The position numbers and the translations under genes are program-made. From Myxococcus hansupus (lineage in GTDB: Bacteria > Myxococcota > Myxococcia > Myxococcales > Myxococcaceae), in assembly GCF_000280925.3 (NCBI RefSeq), contig NZ_CP012109.1:5786501-5850500 (forward strand): DNA of 64,000 nt, in the 5' to 3' direction. Position 1 is the first letter of the stretch, and the number at the start of each line of letters is the position of its first letter. Positions 35,622 to 45,329 of the stretch are shown here, piece by piece. Under the pieces are notes generated by a model. That model did not search any database. It saw only the letters and a program-made list of their open reading frames with translations, and had not been told where the DNA came from.

Positions 35622-35716
35622 GCGTATGTGAGCGGTCCGGGAGTTGACGTCGGCCAGGACGCTCCGGCTGCGGCGGTGTAGCGTGCACCAGTCCGACTTC
35701 CGATGAAAGGCGCACG

Positions 35717-36091
35717 ATGATGCGGTGGTGGATCGTCCTGGGGGCTGTGAACGCTTTCCTCTCCGTGTCCGCGGGAGCCTTCGGAGCGCACGCGCTGAAG
35801 AGCCGGCTGCCCCAGGACCTTCAGGTCATCTTCGAGACCGGAGCGCGGTACCACATGTACCACGCGCTGGGCCTCATCGCCGTGGGGTTGCTGGGGCACT
35901 TCCGCCCCTCGTCCCTGCTCAACGGCGCGGGCTGGGCGATGATGGTGGGCATCATCCTGTTCTCCGGGAGCCTCTACGCACTCGCCCTGTCCGGTGTCCG
36001 GGTGCTTGGCGCCATCACGCCGCTGGGCGGCCTCGGGTTCCTCGCCGGATGGGTGCTGCTCGCGGTGGCAGCCTGGCGCACCACGAGCTGA
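35717..36091 (+). CDS. DUF423 (YgdD/TMEM256-like) membrane protein
   Basis: The 124-residue protein has four predicted membrane helices and the family pattern: GAVNAFLSVSAGAFGAHALK, FETGARYHMYHALGLIAVGL, GIILFSGSLYALALSG and LGAITPLGGLGFLAGW. It is a small inner-membrane protein of unknown function. AAAGG is 7 nt before the ATG. It is divergent from the SET gene and convergent with the coiled-coil gene. Confidence 0.9.
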   Translation: MMRWWIVLGAVNAFLSVSAGAFGAHALKSRLPQDLQVIFETGARYHMYHALGLIAVGLLGHFRPSSLLNGAGWAMMVGIILFSGSLYALALSGVRVLGAITPLGGLGFLAGWVLLAVAAWRTTS

Positions 36092-36099
36092 GCCCGCGC

Positions 36100-36408
36100 T
36101 CACTCCCTCCAGGGCGGGGGGAGTGGGTAGTACCGGTCGACGTCGTCATGGAGGAAGAAGCCGCAGGCCTCCCGCTGCACGATGAAGCACCAGCGCTGGT
36201 ACTCGGCGTCCTTGCGCAGGGACTGGTGGCGGGCAATCTGCGCCGCCCGGTCCTTGTCCCGGCGGGACTTGAGCTGGGCCTCCACCTGGGCCAGCTCCGC
36301 CAGCAGCGCCTCCATCTTCAATTCCAGTTTCCGAAGCGACGACGCGCGCTCCGTATGGAACTCGGCTTCTAGTGCTTGAAGTGCGTTCGAGCGGTCTTGG
36401 AAAGCCAT
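36100..36408 (-). CDS. Small coiled-coil protein
   Basis: The 102-residue product starts at the ATG at 36408. Residues about 10-65 are heptad-like and charged ([40 protein letters not shown]), predicting a coiled coil. The C-terminus is [20 protein letters not shown] followed by a proline-rich end. No family is recognised. Its ATG shares the palindrome CCATGG with a possible upstream start of the divergent amidohydrolase. Confidence 0.7.
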   Translation of the reverse strand: MAFQDRSNALQALEAEFHTERASSLRKLELKMEALLAELAQVEAQLKSRRDKDRAAQIARHQSLRKDAEYQRWCFIVQREACGFFLHDDVDRYYPLPPPWRE

Positions 36409-36466
36409 GGCTCTCGATCTAACACCCACGCTTCCTCGCCGCCCGAGCCTGCCTGCTCCCCTGCCC

Positions 36467-37756
36467 ATGCGTGCTCTTCTCTTCGCCTCGTTGCTCGCCA
36501 CCGCCGTGGCGACCGCCGCCGAACCGACGCACACCACCCCACCGGCCTCGTACCTGCTGCGCCCCGACCGCGTCTTCGACGGCGTCACGCCCAAGCCCCA
36601 CGCCGGCTGGGTCGTCCTGGTGACAGGTGACCGCATCGTGGCCGCGGGCCCCGAGTCCCAGGTGAAGGTCCCCGAGGGCACGACGCCCGTGGACCTCGGC
36701 GGCACGACGTTGCTTCCCGGCCTCATCGAGGGTCACTCACACCTGCTCCTCCATCCGTACAACGAGGCGTCCTGGAACGACCAGGTGCTGAAGGAGTCGC
36801 TGTCCCTCCGAGTGGCACGCGCGACCAACCACGCGCGTGCGACGTTGGAAGCGGGCTTCACCACCGCGAGGGACCTGGGCTCCGAGGGCGCCGCCGACGC
36901 GGACGTGGGCCTCAAGCAGGCCATCCAGCAGGGCATCATCCCGGGCCCGCGCCTGTTCGTGGCCACCAGGGCCATCGTCGCCACGGGAAGCTACGCCCCC
37001 AAGGGCTTCGCCTCGGAGTGGACCGTCCCACAGGGCGCGGAAGAGGCGGACGGCGTGGAGACGCTGACGCGGGCGGTGCGCGCGCAAATCGGCCGGGGCG
37101 CGGACTGGGTGAAGGTGTACGGCGACTACCGATGGGGGCCCAACCACGAGGGCCGCCCCACATTCTCGCTGGAGGAGATGAAGCGCATCGTCGACACCGC
37201 GCGTGACAGCGGGCGTCCGGTGTCCGTCCACGCCAGCACGCCGGAGGGCATCCGCCGGGCGGTCCTGGCGGGCGCGGCGAGCGTCGAACACGGCGACGAG
37301 GGCACCCCCGAGGTGTTCCGCTTGATGGCCCAGCGCGGCGTCTACTTGTGCCCCACCCTGGCCGCCACCGACGCGATGTTCGAACAGCGCGGCTACCGGC
37401 GCGGCGTGGACCCGGAGCCCGCCACCCTCCAGCAGAAGCGCGCCAGCTTCCGCGCCGCGCTGAACGCGGGCGTGCCCATGTGCGCGGGCGGTGACTCCGG
37501 CGTCTTTCCGCATGGAGAGAACGCGCGCGAGCTGGAGCTGATGGTGGCCTACGGCATGACGCCCGCCCAGGTGCTCCGGGCAGCGACGTCCGGCAACGCG
37601 GCGATGCTCCAGCGCGAGGATCGCATCGGGCAGGTGAAGACGGGGCTCCTCGCGGACCTCGTGGCGGTGGAGGGAGACCCGACAAAGGACATCCGCACGG
37701 TGCGCAAGGTGCGGTGGGTGATGAAGGGCGGCGCCATCGCCGTGGAGCGTCGCTAA
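36467..37756 (+). CDS. Exported amidohydrolase-family enzyme
   Basis: The 429-residue protein begins with a signal peptide ([20 protein letters not shown]), which decides the start over an ATG 60 bp upstream. It has the amidohydrolase metal-site order: [13 protein letters not shown] (H-x-H), [11 protein letters not shown] (the usual carboxylated Lys position), [24 protein letters not shown], and [13 protein letters not shown] (Asp). The C-terminal segment [20 protein letters not shown] is typical of the imidazolonepropionase/prolidase-like subgroup. It is periplasmic and probably hydrolyses a peptide or cyclic amide. The substrate is unknown. Confidence 0.85.
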   Translation: MRALLFASLLATAVATAAEPTHTTPPASYLLRPDRVFDGVTPKPHAGWVVLVTGDRIVAAGPESQVKVPEGTTPVDLGGTTLLPGLIEGHSHLLLHPYNEASWNDQVLKESLSLRVARATNHARATLEAGFTTARDLGSEGAADADVGLKQAIQQGIIPGPRLFVATRAIVATGSYAPKGFASEWTVPQGAEEADGVETLTRAVRAQIGRGADWVKVYGDYRWGPNHEGRPTFSLEEMKRIVDTARDSGRPVSVHASTPEGIRRAVLAGAASVEHGDEGTPEVFRLMAQRGVYLCPTLAATDAMFEQRGYRRGVDPEPATLQQKRASFRAALNAGVPMCAGGDSGVFPHGENARELELMVAYGMTPAQVLRAATSGNAAMLQREDRIGQVKTGLLADLVAVEGDPTKDIRTVRKVRWVMKGGAIAVERR

Positions 37757-37826
37757 AGCACGGCCACCACGAAGGTGGCGCCCGGTCAGGCGCGAAGCCA
37801 CCTCGACCGGGCACGTGCCACGGGCC

Positions 37827-39227
37827 TCACTCCACCGGAGAAAGGGGAACAGGCCCGGGCACCTGACGACCGCGATGCCACACCGACTCGATGCGGGAGA
37901 GGTCCTCGATGTTCGTCGACGGGTCTCCCTGGACGACGAGCAGGTCCGCACGCCGACCCGGCTCGATGACGCCCCGGTCCTGGAGCCCGAGCAACTCCGC
38001 CGCGTTCGCCGTGGCCAACCGAAGCGCCTGCAACGGCGTCAGCCCCGCCTCCGTGAGCAGCTTCAGCTCCCGGTGCTCCGCGAAGCCCGGGATGCGCACC
38101 GGCGTCGCCCCCGAGTCCGTTCCGAAGCCAATCCGCACGCCCGCGTCGTGGAGCGTCTTCACGTTCTTCAAGTTGATGGCCAGCGCCTGCTTGTTGACCG
38201 GTGCCGTCTTCCCGTCATCGAGCACACTGGCGCGCCACGCGGGGTCATCCAACTGCCGGGCCAGGTCGGGCGACAGCGCCGCGCGAAAGAAGGGCTCCGC
38301 CATCCACGTGGGCCCCTCCGCGTAGAGGTAGAAGGACTCGTTGAGGCCCAGCGTCGGGATGTACCAGGTGCCACGCGCCTTCATCGCGGCCACCAGCTCC
38401 GAGTCCACCTCCTGGTCGCGAACGCCGTGCGCCAGCACGTCCGCGCCTGCGGCCACCAGCCGCTTGGCATCCTCCAGGTCATGGATGTGCGCGGCGACGC
38501 GCAGGCCGTTCCGGTGCGCCTCGTCCACCACCGCCGTGTAGACCTCCGGCGTCATCTTGTTCCGCACCGTCCCGCCAAAGTCGTCCACCCACACCTTCAC
38601 GAACGCCGGGTGACGGGTGGCCGTCTCACGCACGTCCGCGCGGGCCGCCTCGGGTGTCGCGGGCCGGTAGAGCTGGTTCTCGACCACCTTCATCGGCGGC
38701 GCCCCCTCCGGCACGCCGATGCCCCGGTCCCCGCTGAAGATGGACGCGCCCGGCAGCGTGCCCGCCTCGACCTCCTTCTGGAGCGCGGAGATGAGCGGCG
38801 TGTTGAGTCCGAGCGACGTCACCGTCGTCACCCCGTACGACTCGAACCGCACCAACTGCCGCGCGATGTTGTCGCGGTGGTAGTTCTGGCCACCGGCATC
38901 CGTGCCCTGCGTCATCCCCAGGTGGGAGTGGTTGGAGATGAGCCCGGGGACCACGGTGCGTCCCGGCAGCTCGAGGACCGTGGCGGACGCGGGAATCTCC
39001 ACCGCATCCACGGGGCCCACGCGAAGGAGCGTGTCGCCCTGGATGACGACGGACGCGTTCTCCAGCGGCGGGCCACCTCGGCCATCGATGACCCGCACAC
39101 CCCGCAGCACGGTCACCTTCCCCGCCGCCGCGTCGCGCGGGCCCTGACGTCCCTGGCAGGCCAGCAGCCCTGTCAGGACGCCTCCCAACATGAGCGGAAT
39201 CCAAGCGCGGCGGAGTGGCGGCTTCAT
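37827..39227 (-). CDS. Amidohydrolase-family lipoprotein
   Basis: The 466-residue product has a lipoprotein signal ending in LTGLLACQG. Metal-site motifs are GLISNHSHLGMTQG (H-x-H), AFVKVWVDDFGG, LRVAAHIHDLEDAKRLV, ADVLAHGVRD and GFGTDSGATPVR. The C-terminal beta strands include EPGRRADLLVVQGDPSTNIE. It belongs to the same broad subgroup as the convergent gene at 36467, but the two are distinct in sequence. It is anchored outside the inner membrane; the substrate is unknown. Confidence 0.85.
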   Translation of the reverse strand: MKPPLRRAWIPLMLGGVLTGLLACQGRQGPRDAAAGKVTVLRGVRVIDGRGGPPLENASVVIQGDTLLRVGPVDAVEIPASATVLELPGRTVVPGLISNHSHLGMTQGTDAGGQNYHRDNIARQLVRFESYGVTTVTSLGLNTPLISALQKEVEAGTLPGASIFSGDRGIGVPEGAPPMKVVENQLYRPATPEAARADVRETATRHPAFVKVWVDDFGGTVRNKMTPEVYTAVVDEAHRNGLRVAAHIHDLEDAKRLVAAGADVLAHGVRDQEVDSELVAAMKARGTWYIPTLGLNESFYLYAEGPTWMAEPFFRAALSPDLARQLDDPAWRASVLDDGKTAPVNKQALAINLKNVKTLHDAGVRIGFGTDSGATPVRIPGFAEHRELKLLTEAGLTPLQALRLATANAAELLGLQDRGVIEPGRRADLLVVQGDPSTNIEDLSRIESVWHRGRQVPGPVPLSPVE

Positions 39228-39353
39228 TCAGGTCACCTCGAATGGGGGGTCCACGCGCAACATGTCCGCGACGCCCCCTTCGCGCACCCCGAATGCACGC
39301 GGTCCGCTCCACTCCAGGGAATGGAACGGACAAGCGCTCCTTCCCAGGCGCGG

Positions 39354-40301
39354 CTACGGACGCGGAACCTTCGTCACCGCCACCTGGGTGTAGAGGTGCT
39401 CCACGTCCGCGCGGTGGCACAGGTCCGTCCCCTGCGTCAGCAGCGCGGCCGTGCCCGAGGCGATGCCCCAGCGCAGGGCCTCCTCCGGAGGATTGCCCCG
39501 CGCGAGCGCGAGCGTCATCCCCGCGACGAAGCTGTCACCCGCGCCCACCGAGCTGTGCGTCTCCACGGGCGGGGGCGCCGCCCGGAACTGGGCCTCACGC
39601 GTCGTCAGCAGGGCGCCGTCCGAGCCCATCGACACCGCCAGCAACTCGGCGCGTCCGCGAGCCACCAGCTCCCGTGCCGCGGCGGCCTGCGTGTCGAGAT
39701 CCTCGGCCGCGACGCCGCTAAGGTCCCGCAGCTCGCGGCGGTTGGGCTTGGCCAGGAACACGCCCTCTTCCAGCGCGGCGCGCAGCGGAGCACCGCTGGT
39801 ATCCACCACCACGCGCACGCCCAGGCCTTTGCCCAGCCGGGCCACGCGCGCATAGAAGTCCTCTGGCACGCCCGGCGCCAGACTGCCACTGGCGACGATG
39901 AACGCGGCGCCCACGGCCACGTCCTCCAGCGCATCGAGGCACCGCTGCCACTCGCGCTCGGACAGCGTGGGCCCGGGCAGGATGAAGCGGTACTCACGCG
40001 CGCCCGCGCCCTCCGCCACGGTGAAGCTCTCCCGGGTGGAGTCCCGCAGGGGGATGGAGCGGCGCAAGAGCCCCTTCTCCTCCAGCAGCTCCTCCAACAT
40101 GCTGCCGGTGGCGCCGCCGCGCGTGTAGACGGCGATGGACTCGCCGCCCAGCTCGCGCACCACGCGCGCCACGTTGATGCCGCCACCGCCCGGGTCCCTG
40201 CGCACGGGGCCACAGCGCAGCTTGTGCTCCGGGGTGACTTCCGGCACGGACGTGGCGACGTCGATGGCCGGGTTGAGCGTCAGCGTGACGATGTGGGGCA
40301 T
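39354..40301 (-). CDS. PfkB-family hexose-phosphate kinase (1-phosphofructokinase-like)
   Basis: The 315-residue protein starts at an ATG with GGAGG about 9 nt upstream. It has the 1-phosphofructokinase/LacC pattern: PHIVTLTLNPAIDVATSVPE, DPGGGGINVARVVRELGG (substrate loop), FILPGPTLSEREWQRCLDAL, VFLAKPNRREL, and the PfkB signature SSVGAGDSFVAGMTLALARG with the catalytic Asp. It phosphorylates a sugar phosphate, probably fructose 6- or 1-phosphate, with ATP in the cytoplasm. No phosphotransferase genes are near. Confidence 0.88.
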   Translation of the reverse strand: MPHIVTLTLNPAIDVATSVPEVTPEHKLRCGPVRRDPGGGGINVARVVRELGGESIAVYTRGGATGSMLEELLEEKGLLRRSIPLRDSTRESFTVAEGAGAREYRFILPGPTLSEREWQRCLDALEDVAVGAAFIVASGSLAPGVPEDFYARVARLGKGLGVRVVVDTSGAPLRAALEEGVFLAKPNRRELRDLSGVAAEDLDTQAAAARELVARGRAELLAVSMGSDGALLTTREAQFRAAPPPVETHSSVGAGDSFVAGMTLALARGNPPEEALRWGIASGTAALLTQGTDLCHRADVEHLYTQVAVTKVPRP

Positions 40302-40473
40302 CTCGAACAGCCTCCTGGGCGCATGGGGTCCAAAGCGCCGAGCCTGCCCCAGCCCGCGCGCCACCGCCAGCCATCCGAGCCCCCGGAGGCTCCGTCCCAC
40401 GGGCAACACCCCACCCACCGAATGGGGGCTTAGGGGGTTGCCTTCGCAGGTAGGCTCGCGAAGATGCGCCCCC

Positions 40474-41031
40474 ATGACCCAGCTCCGTCGCCCCTCACGA
40501 GATGAGTTGGACGCAGCCACCGGCCGCACCATGCCGGACGTCATCGCGCCCCGGCTGCGCGTGCTCTTCTGCGGCATCAACCCCAGCCTCTACTCGGCGG
40601 TGGTGGGCTACCACTTCGCGCGGCCCGGCAACCGCTTCTGGCCCACGCTGCACGCCGCGGGCATCACGCCGCACACCTTCCAGCCCACCGAACAGGACGC
40701 CCTGCTCGCGCTGGGCTACGGCATCACCAACGTGGTGGACCGCGCCACCGCCACCGCGGACCTGCTGGCGCCGGGTGAGCTGGAGCGCGGCGCGAAGTCG
40801 CTCGAGGACAAGGTGGCGCGCTACCAGCCCCGCTTCCTCGCGGTGCTGGGCGTGAGCGCCTACCGCACCGCCTTCGGCCGTCCCAAGGCGGCGCTGGGCC
40901 CGCAGCAGGAGCGGCTGGGGGACTCACGGCTCTGGGTGTTGCCCAATCCCAGCGGGCTCAACGCGCACTATCAACTGGATGCGCTGGGCAAGCTCTTCTC
41001 CGAGCTGAGACGCGCCGTGGAGCAGGCCTGA
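40474..41031 (+). CDS. mug: Mismatch-specific uracil/thymine-DNA glycosylase (Mug family)
   Basis: The 185-residue protein matches Mug/TDG. LRVLFCGINPSLYSAVVGYH contains the GINP active-site motif (catalytic Asn36). FARPGNRFWPTLHAAGIT follows, then GITNVVDRATATADLL, and the DNA-intercalation loop region VLPNPSGLNAHYQLDAL. It removes uracil, thymine or ethenocytosine mispaired with guanine. The ATG at 40474 gives the standard length; the frame extends upstream without support. It is divergent from the PfkB gene. Confidence 0.9.
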   Translation: MTQLRRPSRDELDAATGRTMPDVIAPRLRVLFCGINPSLYSAVVGYHFARPGNRFWPTLHAAGITPHTFQPTEQDALLALGYGITNVVDRATATADLLAPGELERGAKSLEDKVARYQPRFLAVLGVSAYRTAFGRPKAALGPQQERLGDSRLWVLPNPSGLNAHYQLDALGKLFSELRRAVEQA

Positions 41032-41110
41032 AGACTCCGGGTGTGGCTGTGCGGACGGTCGCGCACCGCGGCTTGACCCCTGGGTGTATCCGCGTGCGAC
41101 GCTCCCCGCA

Positions 41111-41128
41111 CAGGTTCCCCCCAACCTG
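41111..41128. promoter_or_regulatory. Inverted repeat upstream of the GAF gene
   Basis: CAGGTT and AACCTG are separated by six Cs, 36 bp before the GAF-domain start codon. The spacing fits an operator or leader hairpin. A TTGACC that could be a -35 box lies about 35 bp upstream. Confidence 0.3.
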
Positions 41129-41163
41129 TCCCGCAACAGGCGCCCCCACATGGAGCAGACACC

Positions 41164-41751
41164 ATGGCCTCGTCCGCATTCGCAGCCATCATGAACGTCT
41201 CGCAGCTTCTCCTGGAGAAAGGCTTCGAGCCCTCGACGGTCGCGGAAGCCCTCGGCAAGGTCGGTGTCGCGCTCGACGTCGACCGCGTCTACATCTTCGA
41301 GAACGTCACCAGCCCCACCGGCGAGCGCTTGTGCAGTCAGCGCTACGAGTGGACCGCCGCCGCGGCGTCCGCGCAGCTCGACAACCCCGAGCTGCAGGAC
41401 GTCTCCTACGCGGAGGTCCTCCCGTCGTGGGTGGCCCCCCTGTCCTCCGGCAAGCCGCTCCAGGGGCCGCCCCGGGACTTCCCGTCACCCGCGCGGGAGC
41501 TGCTGGAGAGCCAGGACATCCGCTCGCTGCTGGTCTGCCCCATCACCGTCGGTGGGGAGTGGTGGGGCTTCGTCGGCTTCGACGACTGCCGCACCGAGCG
41601 CCAGTGGCCGCCGATGGAGGTCTCCGTGCTCCAGGCGCTGTCCAACGCGCTCGCCGGTTCGCTGCGCCACGCCCGGCTGCGCAACATGCTCTCCGGCGTG
41701 CAGTCGCAACTGCGCACCATCATCCAGCGCTGTGAGACGACCACGTCCTGA
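41164..41751 (+). CDS. GAF-domain protein
   Basis: The 195-residue product is essentially one GAF domain: AEALGKVGVALDVDRVYIFE, DIRSLLVCPITVGGEWWGFV, GFDDCRTERQWPPMEVSVLQ, and a C-terminal amphipathic helix (NALAGSLRHARLRNMLSGVQ). Most GAF domains bind small molecules inside larger signalling proteins. A stand-alone domain suggests a partner kinase encoded elsewhere, perhaps the nearby PAS/GAF kinase at 42643. GGAG is 8 nt before the ATG. Confidence 0.85.
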   Translation: MASSAFAAIMNVSQLLLEKGFEPSTVAEALGKVGVALDVDRVYIFENVTSPTGERLCSQRYEWTAAAASAQLDNPELQDVSYAEVLPSWVAPLSSGKPLQGPPRDFPSPARELLESQDIRSLLVCPITVGGEWWGFVGFDDCRTERQWPPMEVSVLQALSNALAGSLRHARLRNMLSGVQSQLRTIIQRCETTTS

Positions 41752-41772
41752 CGCGTCCGGCGTCCACGTGGC

Positions 41773-42606
41773 TCAGCGGAGGATGCCCGACTCGCGGGCG
41801 AACTCCGCCACCACCGGCGCCACCCGGTCGAACGCCGCGGCATTGCAGGCCAGCAGGCCGCGGTGGTTCTGCAGCTCCGCGCCGTCGTAGGAGTACGGCG
41901 TGCCGCCCAGGTCCGTCAGGATGCCGCCCGCCGCGCGCAGCACCGCCTCCGGCGCGCAGTTGTCCCAGCGGTAGCTCTTGTCGCTGACGTGCAGGTAGAG
42001 GTCGGCGGCGGCCTCGGCCAGCAGCCCGCACTTGAGGCCCACCGAACCACAGGCCTGCGAATGGGTGATGCCCAGGCGCTGAGCCACCGCGTCCGTCAAA
42101 CGCGAGCGGTGGGAGCGGGACACCACCAGCCGCAGCGAGGAAGGCTCCGTCGTGTCCGACACCCGCAGGGCGCGGCGGCCCGTGGCGTCCTCCACGAAGC
42201 CGCCCTGCCCCACCACACCCCAGTACAGCCGGTCCCCCACCGGGCGGTAGACGACCCCCAGCGCGGGCTTTCCGCCCATGGCGAGCCCGATGTGGATGGC
42301 GAACTCCCCGTTGCGATGGACGAACTCCTGGGTGCCATCCATGGGGTCCACGAACCAGCAGCGCTCGAAGCGGCTCGCGCCCGCGCTGTTGTCGGACTCC
42401 TCGGCCACCACGCCGTCCGACGGGAAGGCGGTGCGCAGCGCCTCCACGATGAAGGCATTGGCGCGCTCGTCGGCCTCGGTGACGGGGCCCATGCCCCCGG
42501 CCTTGTCCTGGACGGCGAAGGGCGTGGCGTAGACCTCCAGCAGGATGGCCCCGGCCTGGCGGGCGATGCGGCGAGCGGTGTCGAGTTCGGCGTCGAGCGT
42601 GTGCAT
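41773..42606 (-). CDS. Inositol-monophosphatase-superfamily phosphatase (CysQ-like)
   Basis: The 277-residue protein has the metal-binding motifs of the IMPase/bisphosphate nucleotidase family: VTEADERANAFIVEAL, GVVAEESDNS (Glu-Glu-x-Asp), CWFVDPMDGTQEFVHRNGEF (DPMDGT) and YRWDNCAPEAVLRAAGGILT (WD...AP.A). The sequence TQEF, not TxNF, favours the 3'(2'),5'-bisphosphate nucleotidase (CysQ) side over inositol phosphatase. It is probably Mg-dependent and cytoplasmic. GAAGG precedes the ATG by 6 nt. It lies 37 bp downstream of the histidine kinase and may be cotranscribed. Confidence 0.87.
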   Translation of the reverse strand: MHTLDAELDTARRIARQAGAILLEVYATPFAVQDKAGGMGPVTEADERANAFIVEALRTAFPSDGVVAEESDNSAGASRFERCWFVDPMDGTQEFVHRNGEFAIHIGLAMGGKPALGVVYRPVGDRLYWGVVGQGGFVEDATGRRALRVSDTTEPSSLRLVVSRSHRSRLTDAVAQRLGITHSQACGSVGLKCGLLAEAAADLYLHVSDKSYRWDNCAPEAVLRAAGGILTDLGGTPYSYDGAELQNHRGLLACNAAAFDRVAPVVAEFARESGILR

Positions 42607-42642
42607 GGGGAGCCTTCAGTCTGCCCCTCCTGTCGCCTCACG

Positions 42643-45126
42643 TCACTCGGGACGAGGCTCCGGAGGAAGCTCGACGGTGAAGATGGCGCCGTGGCCCGGC
42701 CGGCTCTCCACGCGGATGGTGCCCCCGTGGGCCTCGACGAGCCGCCGGGTGATGAAGAGGCCGAGCCCCAGCCCTCCGTAGTTGCGGGACGCGGCGCGCT
42801 CGAAGCGATCGAAGATGCGCGCCTGGGCCGCCAGCGGAATGCCCACGCCCTGGTCCTGCACGCGGATGCGGGCGCCACCGTCCGCGCGCGTCACCTCCAT
42901 CCGGATGGGCGCGCCCGCGCCGTACTTCATCGCGTTGGTCAGCAGGTTGATCATCACCTGCTCCACGCGGAGTCGGTCCCACCGGCCAGGGACGGGCGTG
43001 GGCGCCAGCAGCTCGAACGCGCAGCCCGCCCGGGTCATCTGCCCCCGCAGGTGGCCGGTGACGTCGCGGGCCACCGCCGCCAGGTCCACGTCCTCGCGCC
43101 GCAGGTCGACGCGGCTCTCGTTGACGCGGGACACATCCAGCAGATGGTCCACCAGGTGGGAGAGGCGTCGGAGCTGGTCACTGAAGACGTCCAGCATGGC
43201 GGCGACCTTCTCCGCCGGCACCTGTCCAGAGTCCTGCTTCGCCAACGTGCGCCCGAGCTGCTGCACGCGCAGCTTCATGGAGGTGACGGGCGTCTTCAAC
43301 TCATGGGAGGCAATCGACAGGAACTCGTCGCGCGCGCGGATGGACTCCTGGGCCTTGCGGTAGAGCTGGGCGTTCTCGATGGCGAAGGCCGCGCGCTGTC
43401 CCAGCTCCTCCGCCAGGGAGATTTCGAGCGGGCCATAGGGCCGCCCCACCTGCGCGGAGACGACGGACAACACGCCCAGGAGCGGGCCGCGAGCGCGCAG
43501 CGGCACGTGCAGCGAGGCACGCGCCCCGAACGCTCGCACCGAACGCCACCGCGCGTCCTTCAACCCGTCCGGGTCCAGCAACGCCGACGCTTCGGGCGAC
43601 GCCGCCGAGCGCAGCGTCGCCAGGACTGAGTAGGGTCCATCACGCGCCCCCGGCAGCGGCGGATGGGCACCGAGGAACTCTCGCACGGCACGCCCCCCAT
43701 CCGGAGCGATGGAGGCCACCGCGACCGGGCGCAGGCGCGTCTCCTTTTCCAACACCGAGACGACGCACAGCGCGCCCAACGTGGGCACCGACAGCTCGGC
43801 GGCGCGCTGGAGGGTGGTCTCTGAATCGAGCGACGTCACCAGGGACTGGCTGGCCTCGGCCAGGAACCGTTGCCCCAGCTCCATCTGCTTGAGTTCCGTG
43901 ACGTCGGTGGAGATGCCGCACAGCGCGTACATCGTCCCGGACGAGTCGATGAGCGGGAACTTCTGCGTGAGGTGCGTGTAGATGCCGTCCGCCAGGGGGA
44001 GCCGTTGCTCCCGATGGATGGCCTCCCCGGTGTCGAAGACGGCCTGACTCGACCGGTGAAACCCCTCCGCCAGCTCCGGGGGGAGGACCTCGGTCGTGGA
44101 CTTCCCGACGACCTCCTGGAGCGGCTTGTGGAAGAGCCGCTCCCATTCGCGGTTCACGAAGATGTAGCGCTCCTGACGGTCGATGATGAAGAAGACGGAG
44201 TTGGCGTTGTCGAGGATGGCGCGCATCCGCTTTTCGCTCTCCACGAGCGCGTCCTCCACGCGCTTGCGCTCCGTCACGTCGGTCAGCACCGCGAGCGAGC
44301 GGACCACCTTTCCCGAAACATCCCGTTCGGAGATGGCGGAGAGCAGGATGTCGAGCACCTCTCCGTTCTTCTTCAAGATTTGATACGGCACGTCCTTGCA
44401 GACGCCCGTCTTGAAGAACGCGGGCAGGACATGCTCCCGCGCATACCGCCGGGACTCCGGGGTGAAGAAGTCCACGGAGCGCCGGCCCAGGACCTCCTCG
44501 CGTGAGTACCCCAAGGTGCGCAGCCAGAACTCGCTGACGCTGATGAGCCGCCCCTCGCTGTCGATGGAGTGCATCATCGCGGGGGTGTTCTTGTAGAGGC
44601 TCCGGTACTTCTCCTCCTCCTCGCGGAGGGCGGCCTCTGTCTGCTTGATGGCGGTGATGTCCCGGAACACGGAGACCGCGCCGTACGCATCGCCCGCGGG
44701 GTCCGTGAGCCTTCGCGAGCCCACCAGCAGCCAGATGCCTTGCGGATGACGCGCGTTGCGGACGTAGACCTCCGCCTGGTCCACGGCCTCGCCATGCTCG
44801 AGCGCGCGGCTGAGGGGCAGTTGCTTGACGGGATACGGCGTGACGGTGTCCGGGAGGTAGAGGCCGAAGAACTCCGACCACTGCTCCACCGGAATGTCCT
44901 GCGGCGGCATGGCGCCGAAAATCTGCTGGGCCATGGGATTGAGCAGGATGAAGCGGCCGTGCCGGTCCACCACCGAGACGCCATCCCCCATGTTGAGGAA
45001 GACGGCCTCCAGGATGCCGAGCGGACTGCCGCCGTCCTCATCCGCCGCCATGCGCCCCCCCGGCCGTGAGGCGTCATCCCGGGCGGAGGGAGCCGACATC
45101 GGACTGCTGTCTTCCAGGTGGTCCAT
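42643..45126 (-). CDS. PAS/GAF sensor histidine kinase
   Basis: The product is 827 residues from an ATG at 45126; an ATG at 45099 is also possible and the frame extends further. Three PAS domains come first (GVSVVDRHGRFILLNPMAQQ; then MMHSIDSEGRLISVSEFW; then VFFIIDRQERYIFVNREWER). A GAF domain follows (about 430-580, LGALCVVSVLEKETRLRPVA). The HisKA helix is EFLSIASHELKTPVTSMKLR, and the ATPase boxes are VQDQGVGIPLAAQARIFDRF and YGGLGLGLFITRRLVEAHGG. It has no membrane helices, so it senses an intracellular signal. No response regulator is adjacent. Confidence 0.92.
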   Translation of the reverse strand: MDHLEDSSPMSAPSARDDASRPGGRMAADEDGGSPLGILEAVFLNMGDGVSVVDRHGRFILLNPMAQQIFGAMPPQDIPVEQWSEFFGLYLPDTVTPYPVKQLPLSRALEHGEAVDQAEVYVRNARHPQGIWLLVGSRRLTDPAGDAYGAVSVFRDITAIKQTEAALREEEEKYRSLYKNTPAMMHSIDSEGRLISVSEFWLRTLGYSREEVLGRRSVDFFTPESRRYAREHVLPAFFKTGVCKDVPYQILKKNGEVLDILLSAISERDVSGKVVRSLAVLTDVTERKRVEDALVESEKRMRAILDNANSVFFIIDRQERYIFVNREWERLFHKPLQEVVGKSTTEVLPPELAEGFHRSSQAVFDTGEAIHREQRLPLADGIYTHLTQKFPLIDSSGTMYALCGISTDVTELKQMELGQRFLAEASQSLVTSLDSETTLQRAAELSVPTLGALCVVSVLEKETRLRPVAVASIAPDGGRAVREFLGAHPPLPGARDGPYSVLATLRSAASPEASALLDPDGLKDARWRSVRAFGARASLHVPLRARGPLLGVLSVVSAQVGRPYGPLEISLAEELGQRAAFAIENAQLYRKAQESIRARDEFLSIASHELKTPVTSMKLRVQQLGRTLAKQDSGQVPAEKVAAMLDVFSDQLRRLSHLVDHLLDVSRVNESRVDLRREDVDLAAVARDVTGHLRGQMTRAGCAFELLAPTPVPGRWDRLRVEQVMINLLTNAMKYGAGAPIRMEVTRADGGARIRVQDQGVGIPLAAQARIFDRFERAASRNYGGLGLGLFITRRLVEAHGGTIRVESRPGHGAIFTVELPPEPRPE

Positions 45127-45329
45127 CGGGAGGCCGCGGCGAAACTCGAGGAGGCAGCCAGACGCCGTTCGCGTTGGCGTGCCTCCCCTCCGCCAACAAC
45201 TGCTGGACGTCCTTCCCACCAACAATGTTGCCTCGTGGCCATGCCGCCAAGCCGCCCATTCCGGCGAGGCCATCGCCCGGTAGAGAAGCCCGGTATAGGA
45301 AGGGGCCCGCCAACCGCCCTGGAGCCGCC

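Noticed and set aside
36405-36410. CCATGG in which two divergent genes could share start codons
   Set aside because: The amidohydrolase signal peptide starts at the ATG at 36467, so only the coiled-coil gene is likely to use this site.
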